Assembly (NCBI GenBank): GCA_037179335.1
Contig: JAKZHN010000015.1
Location: 124,001 to 188,000 of the forward strand
DNA length: 64,000 nucleotides
Source of the DNA: Cyclaneusma minus
Taxonomy: Eukaryota; Ascomycota; Leotiomycetes; Marthamycetales; Marthamycetaceae
Reading direction: 5' to 3'
The notes below the pieces were generated by a model that did no database searches, was not told the DNA's origin, and was given only the letters and a program-made list of their open reading frames with translations. The position numbers were made by a program, and so were the translations under genes. Positions 33,443 to 44,904 of the stretch are shown in pieces (position 1 is the first letter of the stretch; every line of letters starts with the position of its first letter).

Positions 33443-34813
33443 ATTTATGCCATTCAATTTCTGCGTTGGACTTCCTGGCCGGTAGTCGCCTGACTGTCGG
33501 CGCTCGCGCTCAAAAATCTTCTCGGCTCCATAATTGCATTCTGCCAAGGGGATGTATTTGTAAAGGATTTCGGGTGGTACACACGGAAGGTTGTTGAATT
33601 TGACGCATCTTGGGCGCGTGCCATGGGGAAAAGCATCCGGGACAGGTGTTGAGATATCCATTTCCAGTTTGTACATGAAAGGGCTTCCGGGCAGGTAGGG
33701 CTGGTGACCAGATACAGCTGGCTCTCAAAAGTTGGCTGTTTTGAAGGGACTACAATTTCTTTCGTGGCCACTAGAATGCATGTCATTAGCTTCGAGAGGA
33801 GCTTGAAAGGTGGCCTTTTGTTCTCGGTACAAACTCACACAAATGGGGATCCTTTGCAGATACAACGAGGCTCGAAGTTTAGAATACCAGGGTGGCCCTG
33901 TCGTGTTGAACACTAGATGTCGGTGCGAGACTACTTGACTGACGCGGAATTGTACTCCCGTTTGGAGAATAGGCTATCGGTACATACAAGAGTGTTCGTC
34001 TCTCCCCCTCTTTGACCACATACATTATGTTGATGTACATATGTGTACATGTACACACATGTATGTGTATGGGTCAAGATGCCTTGGCTGCATTAGGCAG
34101 CTGAGCGCCAAGAACTGACGATTCAATGTTCCTCGTTGGTTCGCATCCTTGCTCTCTCCTTAAATCAACCACCACCGAAACCCCCAACCCCGAGAGCTAG
34201 TCCTATGTACACCTGTGATCCCTTCGAACCGCCAGATACCATCAGCCAGATCTTTTTTTTAAAAAAAACTCGTGGTGCAACGGTTATATCTCCAAGAGTC
34301 GATTCATGTCTTCCGTACAATTCCAACAACATTGAATCGTTAAGAAGCGAAAATTGGTCAACGGATAGACCATTTTCAACTGGCTGGCCAAATTCGACCT
34401 TTACAATTTGAAGCCTTTTCTGGGTTAGAAATGCCAAGAGCGCTGAACTTTATGGTTACACAAGAGCCGATTAAAGAAACCGGCTGCGCTTCGGGCTAAA
34501 TAGTGAAGCTATTCCCAACGAGTAAAGTCCCGTATAAAAGGTTTAAAAAAATTAGCTTCGAAATATGGAAAGTGAAACATGATTCGATTTAACCAAACTA
34601 GCATGCTTTTCCCAAGTTCCCCAGTTCAGGTTCACGCAGTCGGGTCTTTCTAAAGTTCAAAAAATAATCCTGAGGCCACATCAACAACTGTCATCCCTGC
34701 GACGATCACCACCTACCTTAGAACACAACCACAGCTCCCATTGAAGCGTGTCTCCAACGCTCTCGTCACCACCAGCGGGCCATCATTCCTCGCCCTTCGC
34801 ACTCCATTCAACC
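33443..34813. other. Intergenic region, no gene seen
   Basis: The 3' part of HAP3 and the GRASP promoter. It contains a 16-bp perfect palindrome TGTGTACATGTACACA (34042-34057) within a TG/CA-rich run, and adjoining T and A homopolymers near 34252-34268. No coding region recognised. Confidence 0.4.
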
Positions 34814-36024
34814 ATGTTCAATGCGCTGAACCGCTTCATCTCGCGCCTGGATGCCGAGAGTCCACAGCAGAAGTCCGAATATGGCGCCTTTGGCTTCCAG
34901 GTGCTGCGGAACAACAACCTCGGGCTGGGCATTGAGCCGTGGTTCGATTTTATCGTGGGCATCAATGGCCGCATGATCGTGAGTTTGAGGTCTGCCACGC
35001 AAAGTGCAAGCACTAATTGAGAGCATGTAGGACGATTCAACGCCTGCTCTTTTCGCACAAGAAGTGCGTAATTGCGCCGGCAGCAGCGTAACCCTCGGTC
35101 TCTGGAGCGCAAAGGTATGCACATTTCTAACTACCTATGTATATCCTCCCAAAAATATATCCATATAACTGACAGTCATCCCAGGGCCAACGCACCCGCA
35201 CCCTCCAAATCCCCATCTCCCCCTCCTCCCCCTCCCTTGGCCTCGCCCTCCAATGGGCCTCCCTCTCCACCGTCTCCAACATCTGGCACATCCTCGACGT
35301 CCCCGCCAACTCCCCCGCCGACATCGCCGGCCTGCTGCCGTACAGTGACTACATCCTCGGCACGCCCGAAGGCCTTTTACACGGCGAAGCTGGCCTCGGC
35401 GAGCTGGTCGAGGACCATATCGGCCGCCCGCTACGCCTCTATGTCTATAACAACGAATACAACGTCACGCGCGAAGTCACCATCCATCCATCTAGAGAAT
35501 GGGGCGGCGAAGGAGCGCTGGGCTGTGTGCTAGGCTACGGCGCCTTGCACCGCCTTCCCGCACCCCTTTCCGAGCCCGTTGCAGAGCCCGGCTCCACATT
35601 GTTCGAACACAGCGGGGAAAGCGCGCACTTCTCGAACGAAGAAGCCCGGCCTGGCTCAGCTATGGCATACGACTCTAGCACCGGAGCAGGGGCAGCAAGC
35701 CACATGTTCGTCCCCGCAGAAACAGCTGCCGCAAATGATTCTTCGGAGTTCTTGATACCAGCACAACTTGCGCCGCCGCCAATGGGAGGACCGCCGACTG
35801 GTGGGAAGAAGAAGAGGGCGGGACATAGTCCTAATAAGATGATGGATGAGTATTTTAATGAGGGGGAGAAGAAGAGTCGGGAACTGGATTTTGCGCCGAG
35901 TGCGAAGAGTACTCCGCCGCCGCCGCCGCCGAAGGCTGGGGGACCGCCAATGGGAGGGCCGCCTGTGGCTACGAAGAGTCCCGAGGGGAAGACGGAGGAA
36001 GAGGATGGGAGTGGCGTTGACTAG
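34814..36024 (+). CDS. GRH1: Golgi reassembly-stacking protein, GRASP/Grh1
   Basis: Exons 34814-34978, 35031-35114 and 35185-36024 give 362 residues; introns are 52 and 70 nt. Two tandem GRASP-type PDZ domains fill residues about 20-215: FGFQVLRNNNLGLGIEPWFDFIVGING, then LGLALQWA, HILDVPANSPADIAGLLPYSDYILGTPEG and GGEGALGCVLGYGALHRLP. Residue 2 is Phe, so there is no myristoylation site. The start MFNALNRFISRL is an amphipathic helix, as in yeast Grh1. The C-terminus is low complexity with two Pro/Gly repeats (PPPMGGPPTGGKK, GGPPMGGPPVATK). Roles: Golgi and COPII-linked tethering and unconventional secretion. Confidence 0.95.
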
Positions 36025-36279
36025 ATTAGATGCTAGATGAGACGCGGAATTTATACGGTTCTTGTGAGACGACTGATTATGTTCGGATATTCCACATGTG
36101 GTGTGACACGTAGAGGGGACTGGGGCCTGTCCAGCAGTCAACTTCGAGGAATCCGAGTATACGGCTAGCTGGCCATTATTGCCATACCTGTAGCGAACTT
36201 GCATGATTAAAATGGCAGCAGGCCCCAGCGTGGCAGATGGTTTACGGAGAGCGCATTAATACACTGCCTGATGCTTTTC

Positions 36280-36297
36280 GGGGGGGGGGGGGGGGGG
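36280..36297. repeat. 18-nt poly-G tract
   Basis: An uninterrupted run of 18 G residues between the GRASP and TGS1 3' ends. It could form a quadruplex and is also a common site of assembly length error. Confidence 0.85.
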
Positions 36298-36644
36298 CTA
36301 ATCAGAACCCCTTGCAAGTACACGTGATCGTTCTAAGTCTCCGCCCGAGGCTTTCCCAAGTGAGGCCTTACTCTACCTAGTCTCCGTGAAAGTGTGGTCT
36401 GCATTTTGTACACTATGTCTCGCGCTGACTTATGGATGATCCCCTTTTTGACGAGCAAAATGAATCCCCTTGCGCCATGATGTTCCACATTGAACGTGAT
36501 TCGGATTTTTGGGAACAAGTGACAAACCTTCAGTTTCTCGTTCTCGCCTCCCTCCCAACCAGATTCCTCTCCACACCTCCGCCCCTCGGCCATTGGGCAG
36601 CTTGCCTCAAGCCTCAAGCCTCCAACTTACAACTCTACTTTTCA

Positions 36645-37856
36645 TCAAATCTCCATCGGATCCGACTCCTCAGCTCCTGGAATATACGCTACCAACGCCT
36701 TACTCGCTCCTTGCATACAATACTGCACAACATCAATCTTCTTCCCTTCAGGCGCCAGCTTAGCAATCTGACGCAAATCAGAAGTCCGAGGCAGATAGAG
36801 CGCGCACGGTGAAGTCCCCACATGCTGACACAGAGAGTAGATACTGCCCAGGTTGTAGGGCTGCATATTTGCAAGGTTGAATACCGTGTCGGTGCGGTAG
36901 CCAGGGCCTCCCCAAGGGGGGCTGGCAAAGAGGATAGTTCGCTGAGGATCAAAGGTGATTTCTTTTACCGAGTTCTCTTTGGCGCCAGCTAATCGCTGAG
37001 CTTCTGCTAGTTCTGACTTCTTGAGTTGCAACTCGGTTTCGACTTTCTCGATGCTATCCTGTAGTTGCTTTATGAAGGTGGGCCCGGTGCTGAATCTGCT
37101 CATCTCTTGCATTCCTGCGAGCCGGCCTTCTAGCTTCTTGACATCTTTGATCATTGCACGCAGATTTGACTGTGTGACGTGAGATTCGGGTTGCCGTTCC
37201 GTCTCATCTCGGGCCTCGTGGGTACCCTGAGACTGAGCTTGCGTGTGAGAAGGAATCCAAGTGAAAGAGTCGTCGTTGACCCAGGTTATTTGCTCGTAGA
37301 CGCCGTAGATTTGGGCATTATGCTGGGCGCATGCGATGGTGTCTGGGTCTTTTTCGATGGCTATGACGTGCTTGAAATGACCGGAGAGAGCAAAGGCTAT
37401 GGTGTTGCCGCCGGCGCCAGCAAAAAGATCGATGATTGTGTCTTTTGACTCGGCCGTAGAGGCGATGTCATATGCGACTTGCCTGGGATTTCGATATCAG
37501 TATATGAGTCACATGGGAAAGAAGGGGACAAACTGTGCTACGGGCTCGGGGGTCACGCCAAACCAGGCATCGTCGGTCATGTGAATGCCCTCGTCGTATC
37601 GGGAGAAAATACTGTGGCGTTGTTGCCAGTATCTACGAGCTCTGTTAGAAGATTACCCCGAAGGTTGAGGGAGGAGTTCTTACCTCTGGATATCCCAGGG
37701 AACCTCGGAGACATGCGTGTAGTGGAGGCATTTCTCAGTCAGTGGAAGGGCATTGGGTGGTTGGCTGGGTTCACGGTGCAGTTCACCGGCCTCTTCCGCC
37801 TGGGCTATGGTCTGCTCGGCATCTCTCTTTCTCTTGTTGTTCTTCTTCTTCGCCAT
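36645..37856 (-). CDS. TGS1: Trimethylguanosine synthase
   Basis: Exons 37856-37684, 37632-37534 and 37482-36645 give 369 residues; both introns are 51 nt. It begins with a basic block (AKKKNNKRKRD), then YWQQRHSIFSRYDEGIHMTDDAWFGVTPE. The SAM-binding motif is TIIDLFAGAGGNTIAFA, and the catalytic motif is ILFASPPWGGPGY. These are the Tgs1 hallmarks: it converts the m7G cap of snRNAs and snoRNAs to the trimethyl form in the nucleus. Between the SAM fold halves lies a coiled-coil insertion of about 85 residues (MIKDVKKLEGRLAG...QLQDSIEKVETELQLKKSELAEAQ), longer than in yeast. The start is 553 bp from the divergent RRN3 start. Confidence 0.93.
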
Positions 37857-38409
37857 GTTTGCTTAGGACGAATAATTGCTCAGACGCGACTGAAAGCAGG
37901 ACAATAATTGACGAAGAGTATGGAGACAGAAGATGCCGGAGACGAAGTTGGCAGTAGACACAGGTGGCCGAATTCCAACCAGATCTCTGCCAGAACACTT
38001 CTCTGGATGCTGAAAAAGACCACGACCCACCTTTGTGTATAAAAACAGCACAGCGGCGCCTTTCACATAAAAGTTGATCTGGGGCTCTTAGCATATAAAA
38101 GCGCGGTGGGGAAGATCCATGTTCAGGTTCTTCAAAAGTGGATGTGGCCCGTGCGCACGCGCTATTTCGACCCGCCCATCTCTAAATTCCCCACTAATCA
38201 AAAAATCGCCCAAAATCCTCACACGACACCGCCAACGCTGCTGCACCAGTGAAGCAACAACCTCGACTCGGAGTGTTCCAACAGTAATCCACGTCTCCCG
38301 CCATTCTGCTGCTTCCATGATATCGCCAAGCTCTCCATCGAAGTCGAGTCTTGTTGCAGGAGCCCTATCATAAGTCCAAGTGCCGAATCGGCCGCCGCAC
38401 CGCACCGCA

Positions 38410-40499
38410 ATGGCGCCCATCACCGCCACCGCGGCGACGAACCCATCCATGCCCGCAGCCATGTCGAAGGTGCTGAAGAAGTCCGTGGTGCACCGCCCAG
38501 AAACTCTTGGGAAGACCAGGTCGAGAGATGAGGCTGGACTGGATGACGAGGAGAGCGATGAGGAGGCCGCACCACCCACCGCGAAGCGGGCTCGCTTTTC
38601 CGAAGACACACTGGCACAGATAGCAAAGGAGGAGAAGGTGGCCAAGCTACAGCGAGCAGCTGCCAACGTCGACAAGGAGGCTGCCATATTGGAGATCCGA
38701 TTGGCCATCAAGCAACATCTGGAAGGCAATTCTGAGTTGATGAACAGGCTGAAGGGCATCTTCAGCGGACGTGGAGACGAAAGTGCTGAACCCACCTTCA
38801 TCAGCGTGGAAACTTACATCATTGCCCTCACGAACTGCGTTTCCATGCTTGAGCAGAAGTGCGATGGACTGGTCAAGGCAGTACTCGACATCGACTGGAT
38901 TGGCCGTGATGAGGCTTTCCTGAGGGTGTTCCTCCGATTCGTTGCCAACCTTGTCAGCGCCCAGGGCTTGTATCTCCCCCTGGTACTTCTCAAGCTGGCC
39001 GACAAGCTTTGTGGTGGTAAGCTGCTCCTCGCATCTCCACTCTGCTCCCTTCTGACTGTGCAATAGTGCAAGTATCGAGTGGCCATCTCCCCGATTGTCC
39101 CAGACTCACACGAGCCCAACTCAATGGCCGTGTTCACACAGCTCTCAAATACATCCTCCGACTTGTGCCGTCCGCCAGTACTCGACTCCTGACATACTTG
39201 GGTTCGAATTTCCCCACCATAGAAGATTCGAAGAAGATCTACGTCACCTACATCAACAACCTCTTCACCATCATCGAATACGCACCAGAACTGAAGTCTG
39301 AAGTCTTCTCTCTGATCACCGATCGTCTTGTCAAGTTGGACGTCCACATGCAGGTCGACTTGGATGATTTAGATGACGAAGTCGCGGAGGAGGTCATTGC
39401 CGGCTTAAAGGCCCAGAATGAGGTCGTCAATGACCCCGACGAAAGCGAGGTGGCATCAGACAGCGACGACTCGGACGATGAGGAGCCAACCCGCGCAGCT
39501 CAGATCCAGGACTACGTGAGCAAGATGGATGCGATTCTTGACATCCTGTTCTCCAAGTACTCGCAATCGTTCTCCGATCCCAACAGTCTCGAGGCCGAGA
39601 AAATGTTTGACCACCTGCTCACTCATTTCGGAAACATCATTCTTCCTACATACCGATCTCGACATACACAGTTCCTGCTCTTCCACTTCGCGCAAACTGC
39701 CGAAACGCACATTGAACAATTCGCTGGTGCCTGCGTTCATCTTGCATGCAACAAGGACCAGCCAGCTATACTCAGGCAGTCGGCCGCAGCTTATTTGGCT
39801 TCGTTTGTTGCACGAGGCGCACACGTACCCGCCCACACAGTGCGACATATCTTCGACCACCTGCTTTGCTGGGTTGATGCATTCCGAGAGGATCACGAAG
39901 TCGACTGTAGAGGCCCCGACTTGAGAAAATACGGTACCTTCTATGCCATGACGCAGGCGCTCCTCTACATCTACTGCTTTAGGTGGCGGGATTTGATTGT
40001 TTCTCCCAGCGAGGATCTTCTTGAGGACGAAGATCTGAACACTCACGATCTCGAATGGTTGTCCGGCATGAAGGAGAAGCTGACCCGAACGATCTACTCC
40101 AAATTCAATCCCCTCAAGATCTGCTCGCCATCGATAGTGGAACAGTTCGCCAAGATCGCGCACCATCTACGCCTCATCTACGTCTACCCCCTTCTTGAGA
40201 CCAACAAGAGAGTCAGACTCTCGCAGTTCACGGGTGGTGCGGTAGGGGCGCTGAGAGATACTGGATTCGGCAACAGAGATGATAGCTGGCACCAGCTCGA
40301 TGCCTATTTCCCTTTTGATCCATATCAATTGCCAGTCAGCAAGAGATGGGTGGAGGGCGACTACCTCGTGTGGAAAGGCGTGCCTGGGCTTGATGACGAT
40401 GACGAAGAGGAGGACAGCGATGACGGCGAGGCGGAAGTGGACGACGAGGAGGAAGTTGGTGACGATGACGACGCTACGACTGAGGGCAGCCACCTTTGA
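38410..40499 (+). CDS. RRN3: RNA polymerase I initiation factor Rrn3/TIF-IA
   Basis: Exons 38410-39016 and 39067-40499 give 679 residues; the 50-nt intron runs from gtaagc to caatag. The HEAT-repeat body includes LPLVLLKLADKLCGVQVSS, NGRVHTALKYILRLVPSAS, QFLLFHFAQ, RQSAAAYLASFVARGAHV and FYAMTQALLYIYCFRWRDL, all family signatures. Near the end, DAYFPFDPYQLPVSKRWVEGDYLVWKG matches the conserved C-terminal block. An acidic insert (SDSDDSDDEE) lies near residue 345 and a long Asp/Glu tail ends the protein. It carries Pol I to the rDNA promoter. The ATG at 38410 is chosen over 38476 because it is first in frame; either is possible. Confidence 0.95.
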
Positions 40500-40957
40500 T
40501 TGAACTTCCTGGTGGTATTCTGTAATGGGCGGAGTTTTTGGGTAGCACAGCGACGGGACACGGAAGGCGTTCTGTTCAATGGAAGGAAAAGGGAAAGAAA
40601 AGGAAGAGAAACGGAAAAGCAACGGAAAAGCAAAAGTTCGTGGAATGTCTTTAGCAAGCGGGAGCTCGAGGTCGGCGGCGATACCAAGCACAGTTTCTTC
40701 ATGGCGATCATTTGCGGAGCCTACACTCTTTCTCGGACTGGACCTGGCATTGCGGGCGCGCAGCGGCACATAATTCTAGAACGATAAATAAAAGGTTGAA
40801 AATTCCAACAGTTCTGCTGCGAAGTGAAAGGGAGGTTCGGGACGCTGTAAGGCACCCGTCTATTCTAATCTCTTAGATTTCTCCCAGATACTTGGTTTTC
40901 TAACTTCCCGTCATCGTTCGAAACTTGCTGGATTCTGGTTGCTCAAGTCCTCCCAAT

Positions 40958-41070
40958 GACTTCGATTTCGCAGGTGATTTGAATTTTCCTAGTTACTTGG
41001 GTTCCTCCCAGTGATGCGGATTTCTTCTAATGACTTGAACTTGTTCTAACTACTTGGATTCGGAAGTTTG
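40958..41070. repeat. Degenerate minisatellite, about 20-bp unit
   Basis: About six imperfect units of a TTCCTCCCAATGACTTGGAT-like motif follow one another (tcctcccaatgacttcgatt, tcctcccagtgatgcggatt, tcttctaatgacttgaact, tgttctaactacttggatt). Its core resembles the complement of the 19-bp repeat at 55814-55870. Confidence 0.55.
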
Positions 41071-41330
41071 TCAGGTATCGCACGATTCTTCACTCTGGAT
41101 AATCTCCGATGTCCAGCTCCCTGGGATTGGCATCCGTGGCATAGAAAGGCTTGTTTCACGCTGCCGGCATGTATCGATGGCTGTACATGTAAGAATCAGG
41201 AAATGTGTTTGCCTCATGCTTTTCCAATCCGCTAGATAGCAGCCCAATCACACACACGACTAACTGCGATCTGCACGACAGCCAGTCTCTCTTAAGGAAA
41301 CACCTTCAAGGAGGACTGGAGGCGAAGAGA

Positions 41331-41374
41331 CACGTGAAACGCGTGAATTTGAAACGCGTGAATCCGAAACGCGT
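41331..41374 (+). promoter_or_regulatory. Three tandem MluI (MCB) boxes plus an E-box
   Basis: ACGCGT occurs at 41339-41344, 41354-41359 and 41369-41374, exactly 15 bp apart, each inside GAAACGCGTGAA-type sequence. A CACGTG-containing copy (41331) precedes them. ACGCGT is the known binding site of the MBF (Mbp1/Swi6) G1/S regulator in ascomycetes. It lies about 790 bp upstream of the kinase ATG. Confidence 0.65.
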
Positions 41375-41668
41375 GAAGCCCGGGCCATGGACTTCAATTG
41401 GTGGATCTGATGCACGGGCCCCGCCCGCCGCTAAAGAGCCGAGCTCGTTAGCGTGCGGTAGACGACGACCATCGCCAAGCATCGTGTATCAAGTTGGGAA
41501 AGACGACCTTTCTGTCTGTAACTTCACGAGAACGCTGAATTAAATAGCATGAAAACCTGTGGCTGATAGATGGGAATGAGGCCTTGAATCTGACCTACTT
41601 TTCGGCAAAATCGGTCCGGAGACGGTGGTGTGGGTGCCCCTCGAAATATCTACAGCCTCAGCAGGTCG

Positions 41669-42118
41669 ATGTCCTCGACCTCGATTCCACTCCCCAAAGA
41701 CGACCTGAAAGTGCGTACGAAGGCTCTGGAGGTCGCTGACGGGCAGACTGATCTGGTAAGATGAACTGCTTTCCTCTAGAGCTCCGATTTGGAGCTCCTC
41801 CTCCCTCTCTCTCTTCCTCCCCCAACCCTATTCATCACAACTACCATCACGACTGGGGGTCCAACACCCCGCTCCATCTCCAATACTGCGCAAAACAAGA
41901 AGAGAATATCCAGGGCCAATGGGGCCATGTAAACCATGGATTCCCCAAAGACCCCAAAAGGCTCCCAAGGCCGCACCACCGCCCCTACACCTCGTCTGCT
42001 GTCCTTCTGCCGTGTAGAAGCCTCGTGTACTGACTTTTGACAGGTTCGTTCCTCGGATCCATCAAGGCAATCCAATTCCCATCCTTCAAAAGGAAAAGTT
42101 TCAAGGTCCTCAAAGTAG
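41669..42118 (+). other. Possible spliced leader exon and upstream ORF of the kinase
   Basis: An ATG at 41669 opens 29 codons to a gtaaga donor at 41756. A textbook acceptor (tactgac...ttttgacag) ends at 42043. Joined, they make a 53-codon ORF ending at 42118, 12 bp before the kinase ATG. The join is out of frame with the kinase, so it would act as an upstream ORF. Inferred from splice signals only. Confidence 0.35.
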
Positions 42119-42129
42119 TGAGACCAAGC

Positions 42130-44904
42130 ATGGAATACCTTGATATCAAGAGCCCGGTCGTACGGGAGTCCAAGAGGCGGGCTGCCGAAGAAGCCAAGAA
42201 GGTGCAAAAGAGTGTGACAGAATGGGCTTTGAGATACAAGAAAGACCCGCCGAAGTATGCGCTCACCGAGCTTGTCGGCAAGGGTAGCTATGGCAAAGTC
42301 TTCAAAGCGTATGTCTCCATCTCCTCTTCGCCCGCGCAATGTTTACTCCCAGTCGCTTGCCCTACCCCGACGCGCAATCTCTCAGCAGCTGAAGACGAGC
42401 TTACTGACGCGACATGCAGTAAGGATATGCGCACGGCGATGCTCGTTGCTGTCAAGATCATCGATCTTGATGCCAGCGACATCAGCGCTGACCGCCGAGC
42501 ACCCGCGTCGTATGACGAATTCATGCGAGAAGTTGAAGCTTTGAAGATACTCACCAGTATCAAAGCAAAGAACGTCAACTATGTCATCGAATCTATGCTG
42601 GTAGGCCATACCATGTGGCTAGTTAGCGAATACTGTGCTGGTGGAAGTGTGACAACTCTGGTAAGCAGAACTGCGATGCTGTCTTCGCGCCGTCCTGACC
42701 TTCTCCAGATGAAACCCACCCAACCTGGTGGCCTCACGGACCCCTACATCCGCATCATTCTACGTGAAGTCGCTGAGGCGCTGAAGTGGATCCACGGAGC
42801 CAATATTATCCACCGCGACCTTAAGTGTATGTCCATTGTTGCTGCCTTTCCCTGTGATGGAGCTTCGACTGACTCTCTTGCAGGTGCGAATGTTCTTGTT
42901 ACTGAGAATGGCGGAGTGCAAGTTTGTGATTTCGGAGTTGCTGGGACTCTTGAGTCTGGCAGAGACAAGCGGGCAACTTTTGTTGGCACTCCTAACTGGA
43001 TGGCCCCGGAGCTGTTCCAGGAAGCGTGCAAGTACGGAAAAGAGGTCGACATCTGGGCCTTCGGCGCAATGGCTTATGAGATGGCGACCGGCTGTCCACC
43101 CTACTTCATGGAAAGAATCACAGGCCCGGAGCTCCTCAAAGTTGCTCACGACAACGGCAAAGTCCCGCGCCTTGACCCGGATAGCGATATTTACACACCA
43201 GAGTTATGCGACATGGTTGCCTTCTGTATGGAACCGGACTCAAAGAAGCGGCCTAAGATCGCTGAGGTGCAAGCCCACCCCTACATTGCCGGCACCGAAG
43301 AGAAACTCCCTACCTCCCGCCTGGTTTATCTCATGCTTGCTTTCAAGCTCTGGGAGGATGATGGAGGTCACCGAAAGTCACTCTTCTACAACGGCGGTGC
43401 ACAATTCACCGAGGATACTCCCGGAGTGGTGGGTGGTGATGATGAGTGGAACTTCCACACCACCGAGGAGTTCGACCAGAACATAGCTCAGAAGGCCAAG
43501 GATAACATGGATGAGATCTGCCACGTTTATCGCCCCATGATGTCCCAGGGCGAAGTTGGTGGTAACGAAGAGGCAGATGATACTCTCAAGGGTCCACGGG
43601 TTACTCCCAGAGCCCGTCGCGCACCACCACCGAACGTTCTGGCTCCAATGAAAGGTCCGCTGGAGAAGGTGTTTGATCGGAACACCATCTCAAATTACGA
43701 TGACAACTCTAAGCTGATCTATCATCCGAGCTCCAGCGCAGCAACTACACCGCCACGTGCACCTGCAAATCAGTCTGATCTACCCCTCCGAGACAACCAC
43801 GCTCCGGTCAAGAACCGCGAGACCCTTATTGATCTTGATGCTGCTCATGACATGGCCGATGCATACAACGGTTTCTCCGCGACGATCAACCTGGACTTGG
43901 ACACAATTCGCCCCATTTCAGTTGGCGACAGATCAGCTCAGGACTTCAGTCGCCCGCCTCTCAGTGACCCTGCTGATATTAACCCTAACCGTCGTACCCA
44001 AGACTGGAAGTTCCCTGTCTTCGATCCACCAGCCTCGGCAAACCCTGTCTCTCGCCACCCTCCACACCTTGCCGAACCAGGTCCTACTATCACACCTGGC
44101 GGCAATGGTCGTCCTCCTCTTATTCACCACCCGACTGAGCCTGTCGGTGCTCCAACCGTTGCATATCGCTCGGACAATGGTCGCCACAACCGATACAATA
44201 ACTACTCGGTTTCATCTATCGCATCCTCTGATTCAAGCGCCGTTATCAATCTTGATCTGGCCACTCCTAATCCAAATATCGACCGTGAAAGTCTTATTGA
44301 TCTTGATTTCGGCATGCCTGAGCCAGAAGTTGTCCCTCCTCGCATTCGCACTTCTGACGCTTCCATGATCCGTCCATCTACTGGAGATTCGGAGAATGCA
44401 CCAAATGACAGCTTCGCCTTTGAGCGTCACCCGTCAATCCGCAATCCCAGCAGTCAAGACCGCCCGGCGCCTACCAGACGGATTCTTATGGGCCCTGCTT
44501 CTCCACCTCCTATGATGCGCCTCCCCCCCACTCCGAGTGTCACGGACGACACGCCTGACTTCTTTAACGACAATGAAGAATATGACTACGACGGCTACCA
44601 GGAGTATCGCACGGAGCGCGGTGAACGTGGCCGCAGAGCCAACGACTTCTTCGCCCAGGACATGGCACAGCAAATTCCCAACGCGTTCTCTGCTCGCAGA
44701 AATGTCTTTACTCAAGACATGATTCCCCCCATTCCCAGCCCCCCATCTAGTCGCGTTATGATGGGCGAAGCCCAGCGAGGCGAGACAGTCCGGGAGCTGT
44801 CCCAGAAGTTTGAGAGTTTGAAAGACCAGTTACAGACTTTCAAGGGACATTATGAGCAGTTGTCGCCTCGCCACCCCCCTCCCACCCCTCCGCCTGCCTC
44901 TTAA
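42130..44904 (+). CDS. STE20-class serine/threonine protein kinase
   Basis: Exons 42130-42308, 42420-42660, 42709-42826 and 42884-44904 give 852 residues. The kinase domain follows a short basic helix (residues about 45-300): GKGSYGKVFKA, VAVKIID, SEYCAGGSV, HRDLKCANV, DFGVAG and GTPNWMAPELF, then YGKEVDIWAFG. TxGTPxWMAPE with DVWSLG-like spacing is typical of the STE20/GCK group. The long C-terminus is disordered, Pro-rich, with LIDLD repeats and a final helix (VRELSQKFESLKDQLQTFKGHYEQL). Group members act in septation and polarity; I cannot say which orthologue this is. All three introns (111, 48, 57 nt) are multiples of three without stops. ATG 42130 is the first ATG in the kinase frame. 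Confidence 0.9.
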   Translation: MEYLDIKSPVVRESKRRAAEEAKKVQKSVTEWALRYKKDPPKYALTELVGKGSYGKVFKAYVSISSSPAQCLLPVACPTPTRNLSAAEDELTDATCSKDMRTAMLVAVKIIDLDASDISADRRAPASYDEFMREVEALKILTSIKAKNVNYVIESMLVGHTMWLVSEYCAGGSVTTLVSRTAMLSSRRPDLLQMKPTQPGGLTDPYIRIILREVAEALKWIHGANIIHRDLKCMSIVAAFPCDGASTDSLAGANVLVTENGGVQVCDFGVAGTLESGRDKRATFVGTPNWMAPELFQEACKYGKEVDIWAFGAMAYEMATGCPPYFMERITGPELLKVAHDNGKVPRLDPDSDIYTPELCDMVAFCMEPDSKKRPKIAEVQAHPYIAGTEEKLPTSRLVYLMLAFKLWEDDGGHRKSLFYNGGAQFTEDTPGVVGGDDEWNFHTTEEFDQNIAQKAKDNMDEICHVYRPMMSQGEVGGNEEADDTLKGPRVTPRARRAPPPNVLAPMKGPLEKVFDRNTISNYDDNSKLIYHPSSSAATTPPRAPANQSDLPLRDNHAPVKNRETLIDLDAAHDMADAYNGFSATINLDLDTIRPISVGDRSAQDFSRPPLSDPADINPNRRTQDWKFPVFDPPASANPVSRHPPHLAEPGPTITPGGNGRPPLIHHPTEPVGAPTVAYRSDNGRHNRYNNYSVSSIASSDSSAVINLDLATPNPNIDRESLIDLDFGMPEPEVVPPRIRTSDASMIRPSTGDSENAPNDSFAFERHPSIRNPSSQDRPAPTRRILMGPASPPPMMRLPPTPSVTDDTPDFFNDNEEYDYDGYQEYRTERGERGRRANDFFAQDMAQQIPNAFSARRNVFTQDMIPPIPSPPSSRVMMGEAQRGETVRELSQKFESLKDQLQTFKGHYEQLSPRHPPPTPPPAS

